DNA of 64,000 nt, from assembly GCA_019635315.1 (NCBI GenBank), contig JAHBZT010000006.1:1-64000 (forward strand). Reading direction: 5' to 3'. The stretch comes from Rubrivivax sp. Lineage in GTDB: Bacteria > Pseudomonadota > Gammaproteobacteria > Burkholderiales > Burkholderiaceae_C. The notes beneath the pieces were generated by a model that ran no database searches, was not told where the DNA came from, and saw only the letters and a program-made list of their open reading frames with translations. Position numbers and translations under genes: made by a program. Below are positions 8,246 to 17,033 of the stretch, in pieces (position 1 is the stretch's first letter; every line of letters starts with the position of its first letter).

Positions 8246-8836
8246 GTGGATCCCGCTGCGCTGAACGCCCAGGTGCTGCAGTGGGGAGCCTGGGGGCCGG
8301 TGCTCGTCATTGCGCTGATCACGACGGCTGTCCTCGTCAGCCCGATTCCGAGCGCACCCATTGCACTGGCCGCCGGCGCGGCTTATGGCCATGGCTGGGG
8401 TGCGCTGTATGTCCTGCTCGGCGCCCAGGCCGGCGCCATGGGCGCCTTCGGCATCGCCAGGTTGGTGGGGTCCGACACAGTGCACCGCTGGTTCGGTCGG
8501 CGTCTGGCGACCGGCTGGATGGGCTCGCAGAACGCACTGATGGGCATCGTCTTCGTCAGCCGGCTGCTGCCCTTTCTGTCCTTCGACATCGTCAGCTATG
8601 GCGCCGGTCTCACCACGCTGTCGGCATGGCGCTTCGCGCTGGCCACGCTGGCCGGGATTGCGCCTTCGAGCTTTCTGCTGGCCCACTTCGGCAAGGAGAT
8701 GAGCAGTGGCGAGGGCAATCGCATCCTGCTGTCGGTCCTTGCGCTGGGAGCCTTGACCCTGGTGCCGCTGGCGGTGAAGTGGATCCGGGATGCGCGGGCA
8801 CGGCGACGCAAGGCGCGTGACGCCGGGTCCGATTAG
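8246..8836 (+). CDS. TVP38/TMEM64 (VTT-domain) membrane protein (196 aa)
   Basis: The protein has about five to six hydrophobic segments and the VTT signature: GPVLVIALIT, then SPIPSAPIALAAGAAYG, then GAQAGAMGAFGIARLVG, and FVSRLLPFLSFDIVSYGAGLT. Members are inner-membrane proteins related to DedA, and metal-associated versions are often annotated as mercuric/copper transport accessory proteins; the substrate is not known. The start is GTG at 8246. It ends with a basic tail (RDARARRRKARD). It converges with the leftward propeller gene that ends at 8877. Confidence 0.8.
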   Translation: MDPAALNAQVLQWGAWGPVLVIALITTAVLVSPIPSAPIALAAGAAYGHGWGALYVLLGAQAGAMGAFGIARLVGSDTVHRWFGRRLATGWMGSQNALMGIVFVSRLLPFLSFDIVSYGAGLTTLSAWRFALATLAGIAPSSFLLAHFGKEMSSGEGNRILLSVLALGALTLVPLAVKWIRDARARRRKARDAGSD

Positions 8837-8876
8837 CGAGCGCTGCCGCGCCTGTGGCGCCCGCGTCGAGATCGCT

Positions 8877-9869
8877 TCAGGGCAGAACGGCCATCTGATG
8901 CCCCACGCCGGCGGGCAGCTTGATGGTGCCGGTGAGCGTCAGGCTCTTCTGGTCCACCACCCAGATCACCGGGTCGCTGCGGCTGGACACATAGACCTTG
9001 CCGGTGCCGCGGATGGTGTTCAGGTGATACGGGGCTGGCGACAGCGCCAGCCGGCGCTGGGAGCCGTCGCGGACGTCGAGCGCGATCAACTGGTTCTCGC
9101 CAAGGTCGCTGACAAATAGCGTGCGGCCGTCGTTGCCGAGGTCGAGCCCGTGCAGCGTGGTGCCGACCTTGTGGGTCTTGGTGATCTTCCCGCTGGCCAC
9201 GGAGACGGCGGTCACGGTGCCGGCCCGCGGGTTGAGTGCATACAAGGTCTGCTCGTCGTCCGAGATCACCAGATGCTCCGGGGCCGACCCGGCCTCCATC
9301 GTGGGGGTCACGCGCCAGCTTGCCCGTTCGATCTCGCTCACGGTTCCATTGCCACTGTTCGTGACGAAGGCACGCTGGCCGTCGCGCGTGATCACCGTGT
9401 AGTTCGGCGCCGGACCGGTAGCGATCGTCTTCACCACCTGGTTCGACTGCAGGTCGACCACGCTCACACCGCCGCGCGTCGGATGGGTGGACAGCACGTA
9501 GCGCCCATCGGGGGTGATCGCCTGGTGGTGGGTCCAGCCGGCCACAGGAATCGTCGACATGACATGGCCATGCGCCGGGTGCACCAGATAGAGCTTGCTG
9601 GTGGGCGCATCCGGCGGGCTGCCGGCCGCCGCCGGCATCTCCTTCAGGCTGCCCGCCACCACGTATTCGCCGTCAGGTGTGACGACTAGGCCATGAGCAT
9701 CGATCACGTTGGCATAACTGGCGATGATGCGGTCGGTGGCCGCATCGACGGCAATCACCTGGTTGCCGGTGCCGAGCGGGATGAAGACGGTCGGCGCAGC
9801 CAGGGCCGAAGAAACGGTCAGGGCCAGGGCAAGCACGGTCGCGGTGGCGAGCTTCAGTGGAGTGTCCAT
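8877..9869 (-). CDS. Periplasmic YVTN/YncE-type beta-propeller protein (330 aa)
   Basis: A clear signal peptide (TVLALALTVSSALA) is followed by about seven repeats of the form VVTPDGEYVVAG, AITPDGRYVLST, VITRDGQRAFVT and DLGNDGRTLFVSD. This predicts a secreted propeller of the YVTN/YncE class. The enzymatic role is unknown; such proteins bind partners or cofactors in the periplasm. It is the last gene of the long leftward copper array and directly follows two small cytochrome c genes, so a periplasmic redox complex is a reasonable inference. Confidence 0.8.
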   Translation of the reverse strand: MDTPLKLATATVLALALTVSSALAAPTVFIPLGTGNQVIAVDAATDRIIASYANVIDAHGLVVTPDGEYVVAGSLKEMPAAAGSPPDAPTSKLYLVHPAHGHVMSTIPVAGWTHHQAITPDGRYVLSTHPTRGGVSVVDLQSNQVVKTIATGPAPNYTVITRDGQRAFVTNSGNGTVSEIERASWRVTPTMEAGSAPEHLVISDDEQTLYALNPRAGTVTAVSVASGKITKTHKVGTTLHGLDLGNDGRTLFVSDLGENQLIALDVRDGSQRRLALSPAPYHLNTIRGTGKVYVSSRSDPVIWVVDQKSLTLTGTIKLPAGVGHQMAVLP

Positions 9870-9916
9870 GTCACTTCTCTCCGGTTGGTCTTGCGGTGGG
9901 GCGGCGCGACTTCACG

Positions 9917-10255
9917 TCACAGGAAGTTCAGCACGGCCCGCATGTCGGCCGGCGTCAGCGCCGGATTGCCGCCCAGGGCCGGCACCGTCGCCGCGGCCTC
10001 GGGGCGCTGCACGCCGTCGATCAGGCTGCTCAGCAGGACGTAGCCAGACTTGCGCAGCACGCCCGACGAACCCGTGAAGTCCGGCACACCGGGCATCGTG
10101 CCCGCGCCATTGGCGCCGTGGCAGGCCAGGCACTGGCCCGCGTAGATCGCCGCGCCATCCGGTGTCGGGCCCCGCGCGAACACCAGGGTCGGCATGGCGA
10201 CGAGTGTCGGCAGGACCAGGGCGATCACGGTTCGGTACTGGCCCGCACGTGTCAT
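9917..10255 (-). CDS. Small c-type cytochrome (112 aa)
   Basis: A hydrophobic signal segment (VIALVLPTLVAMPTLVFA) is followed by a compact class I cytochrome c with heme motif CLACH, GANGAGTMPGVPDF, and a C-terminal helix LTPADMRAVLNFL. It is periplasmic. It lies 12 nt downstream of the 148-aa cytochrome and 47 nt before the propeller gene, as part of one transcription unit. Confidence 0.85.
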   Translation of the reverse strand: MTRAGQYRTVIALVLPTLVAMPTLVFARGPTPDGAAIYAGQCLACHGANGAGTMPGVPDFTGSSGVLRKSGYVLLSSLIDGVQRPEAAATVPALGGNPALTPADMRAVLNFL

Positions 10256-10267
10256 TGCCTGCCGTCG

Positions 10268-10714
10268 TCACATGCGGTGGGGCGCGAACAGGATGCCGTT
10301 GGCCTGCTGCAGTTCGCGCACGTAGCGAACGATCTGCGCCAGTTGCTCGTCGCCGACCTGCGGCTGCGGCGGCATGTCGCCGAATCGCCAGTGATGCTGT
10401 GGCACCCCGTTGCGCACGGCGCGCTGGAAGGCCTCGTCGGCGTGATGGCCCGGGTTGTAGATGTCGTGCATCAGCGGCGGTCCCTTGTCGGAACCCGTGC
10501 CGAAGCGGCCGTGGCACGACGCGCAGTTCGCGTCGAAGGCCTTCTGGCCGGCGGCTGCCTGCGCCGACAGCGCGGGCATCGAAATGCCCAGCGCCGAGGG
10601 CGGCAGGTCGCGGATGCGCTGGCCCCAGCTGGGCCACGCCGCGGCCAGCGTCAGGAAGACCAGGGCGAGTCTTGCGGCGGAGGAGCGGTGGCTCGCGACA
10701 GCGGTCCGGGTCAT
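10268..10714 (-). CDS. c-type cytochrome (148 aa)
   Basis: The signal peptide (LALVFLTLAAAWPSWG) is followed by a cytochrome c domain with heme motif CASCH, GTGSDKGPPL, and a probable axial Met in GDMPPQPQVGD. The ATG overlaps the TGA of the upstream gene (ATGA at 10711-10714), so it is translationally coupled to the 113-aa protein. It probably works with the next cytochrome in periplasmic electron transfer connected with copper handling. Confidence 0.85.
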   Translation of the reverse strand: MTRTAVASHRSSAARLALVFLTLAAAWPSWGQRIRDLPPSALGISMPALSAQAAAGQKAFDANCASCHGRFGTGSDKGPPLMHDIYNPGHHADEAFQRAVRNGVPQHHWRFGDMPPQPQVGDEQLAQIVRYVRELQQANGILFAPHRM

Positions 10715-11052
10715 GGGCAGTCTTCGCGGTGTCTTGAAGAAGTAGGGGCCGAAGTCCGCGCCACGAAGCGCGCGCGCGATGCCTCGATGGCAAAGAAGTA
10801 GACGGTTCCGCGATGGAACCAGGGCAGCGCGTTGGCCATGTCCAGCGGCACGCCCGAGACCGGCTCGACGCCCGGGGTGCGGGCGGGAGGTGTCGATCGC
10901 GGATGCCCGCCGGACGAGCCTGCACGGCGTGGGCGGGCACGGTCACCGTCATGGCCGCCACCGGTGCATCCGCGCAGCCACGCGACAAGCCATGCGCCGT
11001 AGGCCGCGAACGACAGCGCGAAGATCGTCCAGTCGAAGGTGATCGGGTTCAT
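10711..11052 (-). CDS. Unrecognised protein with one membrane span (113 aa)
   Basis: An N-terminal hydrophobic helix (WTIFALSFAAYGAWLVAWL) is followed by a Gly/Arg/Pro-rich linker and a C-terminal segment with WFHRGTVYFFAIEAS. No family is recognised. Its ATG overlaps the stop of the YdjM-like gene and its stop overlaps the next cytochrome start, both as ATGA. This makes it a firm member of the operon despite the weak sequence signal. Confidence 0.6.
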   Translation of the reverse strand: MNPITFDWTIFALSFAAYGAWLVAWLRGCTGGGHDGDRARPRRAGSSGGHPRSTPPARTPGVEPVSGVPLDMANALPWFHRGTVYFFAIEASRARFVARTSAPTSSRHREDCP

Positions 11053-11636
11053 GTCGAACTCCTCTTCGGACCATCAGGCGGACGCACTGCGCCGGATCCG
11101 GACCGTTGTCGCGCACTCACGAGCAGCGCAACGCCCGCCATCGCCAACGCCAGGTAGTTCAGCGCGATGAACCACGGCGTGATCCAGGCAATGCCGTCGA
11201 AGCCGCGTTCGGTGACGGGGTAGAGCACCGGCGAGGCGTAGTAGTCCGCCGAGTGCGTGAAGACGTCGATCACGATGTGCGACCACCAGCCCAGCAGCGG
11301 CAGCCACAGCGTGCGCCGCCAGGCCCAGAGCACCAGTGTCACGCCCGCCACGATCACGGCGCTGTGGGCGATGCAATGGATGGTGTGCGACCACACCGTC
11401 ACCCAACCTGGCATGACCGGTTCCTGGCCCGGCATCGCGATGGCGAAGGCCTGCACGGCGTCCCAGGTGCCGCCGCCGACCGCCCACCACGCGAGCACCG
11501 GCAGCATCTGGATCACGTCTGGCAGCGCGGCGAGCGCCATCGTGGCCGCCACGGTCCTGCGCGTGACGTCCCGGCGCCGGAGTGCCAGCCAGGCGGCACC
11601 AACGCCGGCCCAGAGGGTGTGCGCGAGAATGTCCAA
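11049..11636 (-). CDS. YdjM-like membrane-bound hydrolase family protein (about 195 aa)
   Basis: The pattern DILAHTLWAG, LAALPDVIQMLP, HTIHCIAHSAVIVAG and LGWWSHIVIDVFTHSADYYA fits the YdjM/DUF457 family of inner-membrane proteins with conserved His and Asp (predicted metal-dependent hydrolases). About four to five hydrophobic segments are present. No ATG lies at the right place; TTG at 11636, just after the stop of the ATPase gene, is the best start. The function in copper resistance is not known. Confidence 0.65.
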   Translation of the reverse strand: MDILAHTLWAGVGAAWLALRRRDVTRRTVAATMALAALPDVIQMLPVLAWWAVGGGTWDAVQAFAIAMPGQEPVMPGWVTVWSHTIHCIAHSAVIVAGVTLVLWAWRRTLWLPLLGWWSHIVIDVFTHSADYYASPVLYPVTERGFDGIAWITPWFIALNYLALAMAGVALLVSARQRSGSGAVRPPDGPKRSST

Positions 11637-11650
11637 CGGCGCGCCCCGCC

Positions 11651-14098
11651 TCAGACCCGCGCCGTGCGCAGGCGCAGTGCGTTCAGCACCACCGACAGCG
11701 ACGAGGCGCTCATCGCGAAGGCGGCGAAGATCGGCCCGATCAGCAGGCCGATGAACGGGTAGAGCACGCCGGCGGCCACCGGCACGCCGGCGGCGTTGTA
11801 GACCAGCGCGAAGAACAGGTTCTGGCGGATGTTGCGCATCGTCGCGGTGGCCAGCCGCCGCGCGCGCACGATGCCGGTCAGGTCGCCCTTGACGAGCGTG
11901 AAACCGGCGCTCTCGATTGCGACGTCGGCGCCAGTGCCCATCGCGATGCCGACGTCGGCCTGCGCCAGCGCCGGCGCGTCGTTGACGCCGTCGCCGGCCA
12001 TCGCCACCTTGCGGCCCTGCGCCTGCAGCTCCTGGATGATGCGCGCCTTGTCGGCCGGCAGCACGTCGGCGCGGATCTCGTCGATGCCCAGCCGCGCGGC
12101 GACCGCCTTGGCGGTTCGCTCGTTGTCGCCGGTGGCCATCACGACGCGGAAGCCCAATTCGTGCAGCGACTTGATCGCGGCCGGCGTGCTGGCCTTGACC
12201 GGGTCGGCCACCGCCACCAGCCCAGCGACCGCGCCGTCGAGCACGATGAACATGACCGTCTGGCCGTCGTCGCGCGCGGCGTCGGCCTTGGCCGACAGCT
12301 CGGCGCCGTCCAGGCCCAGGTCCTTCACGAGCTTGAGGTTGCCCAGCGCGACGGCCTTGCCGTCGACACGGCCCTTCACGCCCTTGCCGGTGACGGCCTC
12401 GAAGTCCTGCGCCTCGGCCAGCTTGACGCCACGCTCCTCGGCGCCTCGCACGATGGCTTCCGCCAGCGGGTGTTCGGAGCCCTTCTCCAGCGTCGCGGCC
12501 AGGCGCAGCACTTCGGCCTCGTCGTGTCCGGGCTCGGGCATCACGGCCACCAGTTTCGGCTTGCCCTCGGTGAGGGTGCCGGTCTTGTCGACGATCAGGG
12601 TGTCGACCTTCTCGAAGCGCTCCAGCGCCTCGGCGTTCTTGATGAGCACACCCATCTGCGCGCCACGGCCGGTGGCGGTCATGATCGACATCGGCGTGGC
12701 CAGCCCCAGCGCGCAGGGGCAGGCAATTATCAGCACCGCCACCGCCGACACCAGCGCGTAGGCCAGCGCCGGCGCCGGACCCCAGATCGCCCAGGCGATG
12801 AAGGAAGCCACCGCGATGGCGATCACGGCCGGCACGAAGCGGCCGGCCACCATGTCGGCCCACTTCTGGATCGGCGCGCGGCTCTTCTGCGCGCGGGCCA
12901 CCATGTCGACGATCTGCGCCAGCAGCGTGTCGGCGCCTACGCGCGTGGCTTCCATCACCAGGCTGCCGGTGCCGTTGATCGTGGCGCCGGTGAGCCTGTC
13001 GCCGGCCACCTTCTCGACCGGCACCGGCTCGCCGGTGATCATGCTCTCGTCGATCGAGGAGCGGCCATCGACCACGGTGCCATCCACCGGCACCTTGTCG
13101 CCGGGTCGCACGCGCAGCCGGTCGCCGACCTGCACCTGCTCGAGCGGGATCACTTCCTCGGTGCCGTCGGGCCGGATCACGCGCGCGGTCTTGGCCGCGA
13201 GGTCGAGTAGCGCGCGGATCGCCTTGCCCGTGCCTTCGCGGGCCCGCAGCTCCATCACCTGGCCCAGCAGCACAAGGGTGACGATCACCGCCGCGGCCTC
13301 GAAGTACACGCCGACGACGCCGGTGGCCGGATTGCGGAAGCCGGCCGGGAAGATGCCCGGCGCGACCAGCGCCACCACGGAATAGGCGAAGGCCGACGCC
13401 ACACCCATGCCGATGAGGCTGAACATGTTCAGGTTCCAGGTTCGGAACGACGCCCAGCCGCGTTCGAAGAAGGGCCAGCCGGACCACAGGATCACGGGCG
13501 TGGACAACACGAGCTCGATCCACATCGACTCGTGCTCGCCGAAGAAGTCGCGCACGGCGGTGATGCCGAGGAAGGGCGTCATCGTCAGCACGAGCAAAGG
13601 CACCGTCAGCACGGTGGCGACCCACAGGCGACGCGTGAAGTCGACGAGCTCCGGGTTCGGTCCTTCGTCGGCCGCGGCCGAGCCGGCCTCGAGCTGCAGA
13701 CCCATGCCGCACAGCGGGCAAGCGCCGGGCACGGTCTGGCGCACCTCGGGGTGCATCGGGCAGGTGTAGACGCTGCCGCTCCAGTCGGCGGGTACCTTGT
13801 CGTAGGTGCCGGCCGTCGCAGCCTTCGCAGGCCTCGACGCCGCCGGCGCGGGGTGGCCGTGCCCTGCATGGCCAGGGTGCCCATGACCTGCGTGGTCGTG
13901 ATGCGCATGGCCGGCAAGGTCGTGGGCAGACGCCTGGCCTTCCGGCTCCAGGAACATGCCGCACTTCGGGCACTTGCCGGGGGCGTCCTGCCGCACCTCG
14001 GGATGCATGGGGCAGGTGTAGATGGTCACCGCATCCTTTGCGGCCGTCCCGGTCGCGTGCGAGTGGGCGTCGGGGTGGTGTTGTCGGGGCATGTCCAT
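11651..14098 (-). CDS. Cu(I)-exporting P1B-type ATPase (815 aa)
   Basis: This ATPase pumps monovalent copper (or silver) from cytoplasm to periplasm. Two N-terminal heavy-metal-binding domains share CPMHPEVRQ followed by CPKCGM or CPLCGM, separated by a His/Gly-rich linker with repeated GHGHPGH-type sequence. About eight membrane helices follow. The ion-binding CPC motif is in [11 protein letters not shown], the phosphorylation site in DKTGTLTEG, the nucleotide-binding HP motif in SEHPLAEA, and the hinge is [10 protein letters not shown]. The start was set at the ATG at 14098 (MDMPRQHH); an upstream ATG at 14176 overlaps the preceding gene. It corresponds in role to CopF/CopA ATPases. It is essentially full length and intact. 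Confidence 0.95.
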   Translation of the reverse strand: MDMPRQHHPDAHSHATGTAAKDAVTIYTCPMHPEVRQDAPGKCPKCGMFLEPEGQASAHDLAGHAHHDHAGHGHPGHAGHGHPAPAASRPAKAATAGTYDKVPADWSGSVYTCPMHPEVRQTVPGACPLCGMGLQLEAGSAAADEGPNPELVDFTRRLWVATVLTVPLLVLTMTPFLGITAVRDFFGEHESMWIELVLSTPVILWSGWPFFERGWASFRTWNLNMFSLIGMGVASAFAYSVVALVAPGIFPAGFRNPATGVVGVYFEAAAVIVTLVLLGQVMELRAREGTGKAIRALLDLAAKTARVIRPDGTEEVIPLEQVQVGDRLRVRPGDKVPVDGTVVDGRSSIDESMITGEPVPVEKVAGDRLTGATINGTGSLVMEATRVGADTLLAQIVDMVARAQKSRAPIQKWADMVAGRFVPAVIAIAVASFIAWAIWGPAPALAYALVSAVAVLIIACPCALGLATPMSIMTATGRGAQMGVLIKNAEALERFEKVDTLIVDKTGTLTEGKPKLVAVMPEPGHDEAEVLRLAATLEKGSEHPLAEAIVRGAEERGVKLAEAQDFEAVTGKGVKGRVDGKAVALGNLKLVKDLGLDGAELSAKADAARDDGQTVMFIVLDGAVAGLVAVADPVKASTPAAIKSLHELGFRVVMATGDNERTAKAVAARLGIDEIRADVLPADKARIIQELQAQGRKVAMAGDGVNDAPALAQADVGIAMGTGADVAIESAGFTLVKGDLTGIVRARRLATATMRNIRQNLFFALVYNAAGVPVAAGVLYPFIGLLIGPIFAAFAMSASSLSVVLNALRLRTARV

Positions 14099-14102
14099 GG
14101 CC

Positions 14103-14402
14103 TCAAACCTCGTCGTTGTCATTGCGAGGTCCGGAGCGCTGGCCACCATGACCGCCGTGCCGGCCGTGGCCCCCACGGCCGTGGAACAGGTGCATCAGCG
14201 GGCAGGCCAGCAGCAGCAGGTAGATCCAGTTGCCGGCAACGTGATTCCAGTGCTCCCGCAGCAGGTAGAAGCCGCCCACCAGCGCCACCATCAGCAGTGC
14301 CGTCTTCAGGGGCCTGCCCAGCAGCGCAGAGGGCCTTGTCGTGTCCTGCGGCCTTGAAGCCGGGCCCCGCAGGTGATCGTGCGTGTGGTCGTGGGTGCTC
14401 AT
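14103..14402 (-). CDS. DUF2933-type small membrane protein (99 aa)
   Basis: A His-rich N terminus ([11 protein letters not shown]) is followed by a membrane region with [29 protein letters not shown] and a Gly/His tail. This is the usual DUF2933 pattern, found next to copper ATPases and multicopper oxidases. The His clusters suggest metal binding at the membrane surface. It lies 4 nt upstream of the ATPase gene and is probably co-translated with it. Confidence 0.75.
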   Translation of the reverse strand: MSTHDHTHDHLRGPASRPQDTTRPSALLGRPLKTALLMVALVGGFYLLREHWNHVAGNWIYLLLLACPLMHLFHGRGGHGRHGGHGGQRSGPRNDNDEV

Positions 14403-14476
14403 GGTCTGCTCCTTTCGTGATGCCGCGCTGAGATCGAGCGCTCTGCGCCAGCTTCGACCCTGACCTCGTGTCAAGG

Positions 14477-14740
14477 TCAAGGGCCTGCGGTGCGGTCGCG
14501 TTCCAGCAGCGCCTTGCGCTTCTCGTATTCCTCGGGCGAGCACTCGCCGCTGGCCAGGCGTCGCTGGAGTAGCTCGAGCGGCGTCTCGCGCCGCTCGACG
14601 GTGCGATCCGCGTCGCTCGTGCGTCCGCCGGGCCGGCCCCACAGCGCCCAGACGAAGGCGGCAACGATCCCTACCCAGAAGATCCACCACAGGAAGTGCA
14701 TGCCGCCCATGAACCATTCACCGTCGTAGAACATGTGCAT
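14477..14740 (-). CDS. SHOCT-domain membrane protein (87 aa)
   Basis: One N-terminal membrane helix (FLWWIFWVGIVAAFVWALWG) is followed by a short linker. The C-terminal SHOCT module (TPLELLQRRLASGECSPEEYEKRKALL) spans residues 52-82. SHOCT modules are short helical pairs thought to mediate oligomerisation. It is a common small companion of copper-resistance genes. The exact role is unknown. Confidence 0.8.
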   Translation of the reverse strand: MHMFYDGEWFMGGMHFLWWIFWVGIVAAFVWALWGRPGGRTSDADRTVERRETPLELLQRRLASGECSPEEYEKRKALLERDRTAGP

Positions 14741-14745
14741 CTCCT

Positions 14746-15153
14746 TCAGCCTCCGGCCGTCGCGGCGAGTGCGTCGCGCACACGCTGCAGCCGCGCGCGC
14801 ACTTCATGTGCCACTGCGGCAACTTCGGCGTCGTCGGTGAGCTGCAGTACGGCCACCGGGTCCATGAAGCCGGCGACGAACCGGCCGTCGGCCTCCTCGC
14901 GCACGACCACGTTGCACGGCAGCAGCAGGCCGATGTCGGGCTCCGCGCTCAGCGCGCGGTGTGCCAGCGGCGGGTTGCAGGCGCCGAGGATGCGGTAGGG
15001 CCGGCCGTCGACACCGAGTTTGGCCTTCATCGTGGCCTGCACATCGATCTCGGTCAGCACGCCGAAGCCCTCGGCCTTGAGCGCCTCGGTGACGCGCGCC
15101 ACGGCAGCAGGGAAGTCGCGGCCGGGCAGATCGCAGTGGAATCCGTAGCTCAT
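14746..15153 (-). CDS. DUF302 domain protein (135 aa)
   Basis: The whole length fits DUF302: an early [21 protein letters not shown] segment, then [20 protein letters not shown], and [11 protein letters not shown]. The fold is a small alpha/beta domain with a conserved Cys-Asn/Pro pair that has been suggested to bind a ligand or metal. No signal peptide is present, so it is cytoplasmic. It is embedded in the copper array, 5 nt from the SHOCT gene. Confidence 0.85.
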   Translation of the reverse strand: MSYGFHCDLPGRDFPAAVARVTEALKAEGFGVLTEIDVQATMKAKLGVDGRPYRILGACNPPLAHRALSAEPDIGLLLPCNVVVREEADGRFVAGFMDPVAVLQLTDDAEVAAVAHEVRARLQRVRDALAATAGG

Positions 15154-15163
15154 GCGCCACCCC

Positions 15164-15676
15164 TCACTTCGTCGAGGGGGCCGGCATCATGCGGTCCATC
15201 ATCATCTGCATCATGGACTGCATCATGTCCATGCGTTGCTCCATCATCTGCTGGCGCGACGCCATGTCGCCAGGCTGGGCGGGCGCGGCGCCGGGGCGGT
15301 TACCGCCCATCATCGCGCCACCACCCATGCCCATGCCGCCGCCCATGCGGCCCATCGTGGCCATGCCGTCCTGCATCAGCTTCATCTGCTCGGCCATCAG
15401 CGCGTTGCGCTCCTCCGGCGTCTTGGCCGCCAGCATCTTGTCGTGCATGGCCTGCATGGCCTTCATCTGTTCCGCATAGCCAGCGGGCGCCGCGGTGGTC
15501 CCGGCCATGCCCATGCCCATGCCCTGAGCGGCCTGCGGCGCCTGTGCCAGGCGCTGCCCGGCCGGCGGGGCCGGATGATGGGCGTCGTGCTCGTCGCTGC
15601 CGGCCGCGTAGGCCGGGGCGGCCAGCAGGGCCAGCGTGGTAATGGCGATGATCGAAGTGGTGCGAGCGGGTGTCAT
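15164..15676 (-). CDS. Met-rich periplasmic protein (170 aa)
   Basis: A signal peptide ([16 protein letters not shown]) is followed by a His-containing segment ([11 protein letters not shown]). The mature part is extremely rich in Met, with [31 protein letters not shown] and a C-terminal [14 protein letters not shown] stretch. Met clusters of this kind typically bind Cu(I). I infer a periplasmic copper buffer. No named family is assigned with confidence. The start was chosen at the ATG at 15676, after GACAGGAGCACGCC. Confidence 0.75.
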   Translation of the reverse strand: MTPARTTSIIAITTLALLAAPAYAAGSDEHDAHHPAPPAGQRLAQAPQAAQGMGMGMAGTTAAPAGYAEQMKAMQAMHDKMLAAKTPEERNALMAEQMKLMQDGMATMGRMGGGMGMGGGAMMGGNRPGAAPAQPGDMASRQQMMEQRMDMMQSMMQMMMDRMMPAPSTK

Positions 15677-15851
15677 GGCGTGCTCCTGTCGTAGGGGGGG
15701 GGGCGTAAAGGCCCATGGTCGGCCGCGGTTCGGTGGCCGAAGCTGGGTGCGGTTCCCGGTGGCGTCCGGTCGCGACCTTGGCTGCGTCATTCAGGCGTCA
15801 GCGCGCCCGCGTACGCGGCGTCGGCCCCGGTCGGCCGGGGACGAAGAGGCG

Positions 15852-16292
15852 CTACAGCGTCAGCCGGGACAGCCGGGCGCGCAGGGGGACTGCAGCAGGG
15901 GGCGGCGATCCCACGGCGAACGCCGCTTTCGGCAGCCGTGTGACGACGCGCCTCGAGGCGGCCAAGCGCAGCGGCGGTGGCAGGTCGGCAAGGTCGATCG
16001 CCGCCGGCGTCGCTTCCTTCTGCGTGCACGTCTGCGACGCCGCATCGCAGACGTCCTGGCAGGCAAGTTCGCCTGCTCCGGCGTCATCACCGTGCGACGG
16101 CACGGCGCCGCCGTGCCCCGCCGTCACCGTGCCCAGTGCGCCATCGCCGTCGGCGGCGCCCGAGTGGACATGGGTCTGCCGATCCTGGAGGAGGCAGGCG
16201 TTCGCCCACGATGCGCCGAGCGCCAATACCCAGAACAGCAGCATCGCGGTCGCGATGCGGCGCAGTGTGCCGGGACGACGGATCGGGGTCAT
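15852..16292 (-). CDS. Exported Cys/His-containing hypothetical protein (146 aa)
   Basis: The signal-like N terminus (AMLLFWVLALGASWANA) is followed by short His-bearing segments (QTHVHSGAADG, GHGGAVPSHGDDAG) and three Cys in ACQDVCDAASQTC. The layout resembles small regulators or metal-binding proteins found at the head of cop and czc operons (CopL/CzcI-like). Similarity is in composition rather than motif. It is located between the cupredoxin and the Met-rich protein. Confidence 0.65.
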   Translation of the reverse strand: MTPIRRPGTLRRIATAMLLFWVLALGASWANACLLQDRQTHVHSGAADGDGALGTVTAGHGGAVPSHGDDAGAGELACQDVCDAASQTCTQKEATPAAIDLADLPPPLRLAASRRVVTRLPKAAFAVGSPPPAAVPLRARLSRLTL

Positions 16293-16448
16293 CGTGGAGC
16301 CATCAGCGCTCGAGACACGGTCCAGTCTCCGAGACGTCGCTGTGTTTCGCGTTCAAGTCTGGTGCAAGGGAGGCGCGCCGTCCATACCCACTGCACTGTC
16401 GCGCCGACCGACCGACGGCGACGGGGACTCGCAGAGCGCATCCGACGG

Positions 16449-16982
16449 TCATTGCACGGCGATCTGACCCACCATGCCCGCTTCCTTGTGCCCCGGCACC
16501 AAGCAGGCGAAGGCGAAGGTGCCGGCCTTGTCGAAGGTCCAGACCATGCCGCCGCGCTTGCCGGGTTCCAGGTTGATCTGGTTCGGCTCGACGTGCTTCA
16601 TGCCGGGCATCTTCTTCATCATCTCGGCGTGCTCGTCGAGCTCGGCCTGGCTGCCGATGACCATCTCGTGCGGGACCTTGCCCTTGTTGACGACGAAGAA
16701 GCGGATCGTCTCGCCGGCCTTGACGCTGATCTCCGACGGCGTGAAGCGCATGTTGTCGTCCATCTCCACCGGCACCGTGCGGGTCACCTGGGCCGGGTCG
16801 CCGGGCTTGCCGGCGGCCGAGTCGTGGCCGCCCATGGCGCCGCCGCCGTGCATGCCCTGCATGCCCTTGTGCATGTCGGCCATGTCCTTGCCATGGCCGC
16901 CGCCATGTTCACCGGCGGCCAGCGCCACCAGCGGCGCGGCCAGGGTGGCGGTCAGCAGGCGTTTGATCGTGCGTGTCTTCAT
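16449..16982 (-). CDS. Periplasmic cupredoxin (177 aa)
   Basis: This is a blue-copper-type electron carrier or copper-binding protein. A signal peptide (TATLAAPLVALAA) is followed by a His/Met-rich linker (GGGHGKDMADMHKGMQGMHGG) and a plastocyanin/azurin-like domain (about 72-177). The probable copper ligands are the His in GKVPHEMV and the Cys-His-Met set in FACLVPGHKEAGM near the C terminus. It sits directly below copB in the same transcription direction. It may shuttle copper or electrons to CopA or to the nearby cytochromes. Confidence 0.85.
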   Translation of the reverse strand: MKTRTIKRLLTATLAAPLVALAAGEHGGGHGKDMADMHKGMQGMHGGGAMGGHDSAAGKPGDPAQVTRTVPVEMDDNMRFTPSEISVKAGETIRFFVVNKGKVPHEMVIGSQAELDEHAEMMKKMPGMKHVEPNQINLEPGKRGGMVWTFDKAGTFAFACLVPGHKEAGMVGQIAVQ

Positions 16983-17033
16983 GTTCGTGTCCTGGTCGAT
17001 GGGGTTGGGTGGGGTGAGGGGGGTCGAAACGTG

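Noticed and set aside
11582-13210. Long rightward open frame opposite the Cu-ATPase
   Set aside because: The opposite strand encodes an unmistakable P-type ATPase. The frame is rich in Arg, Gly and His with no motif.
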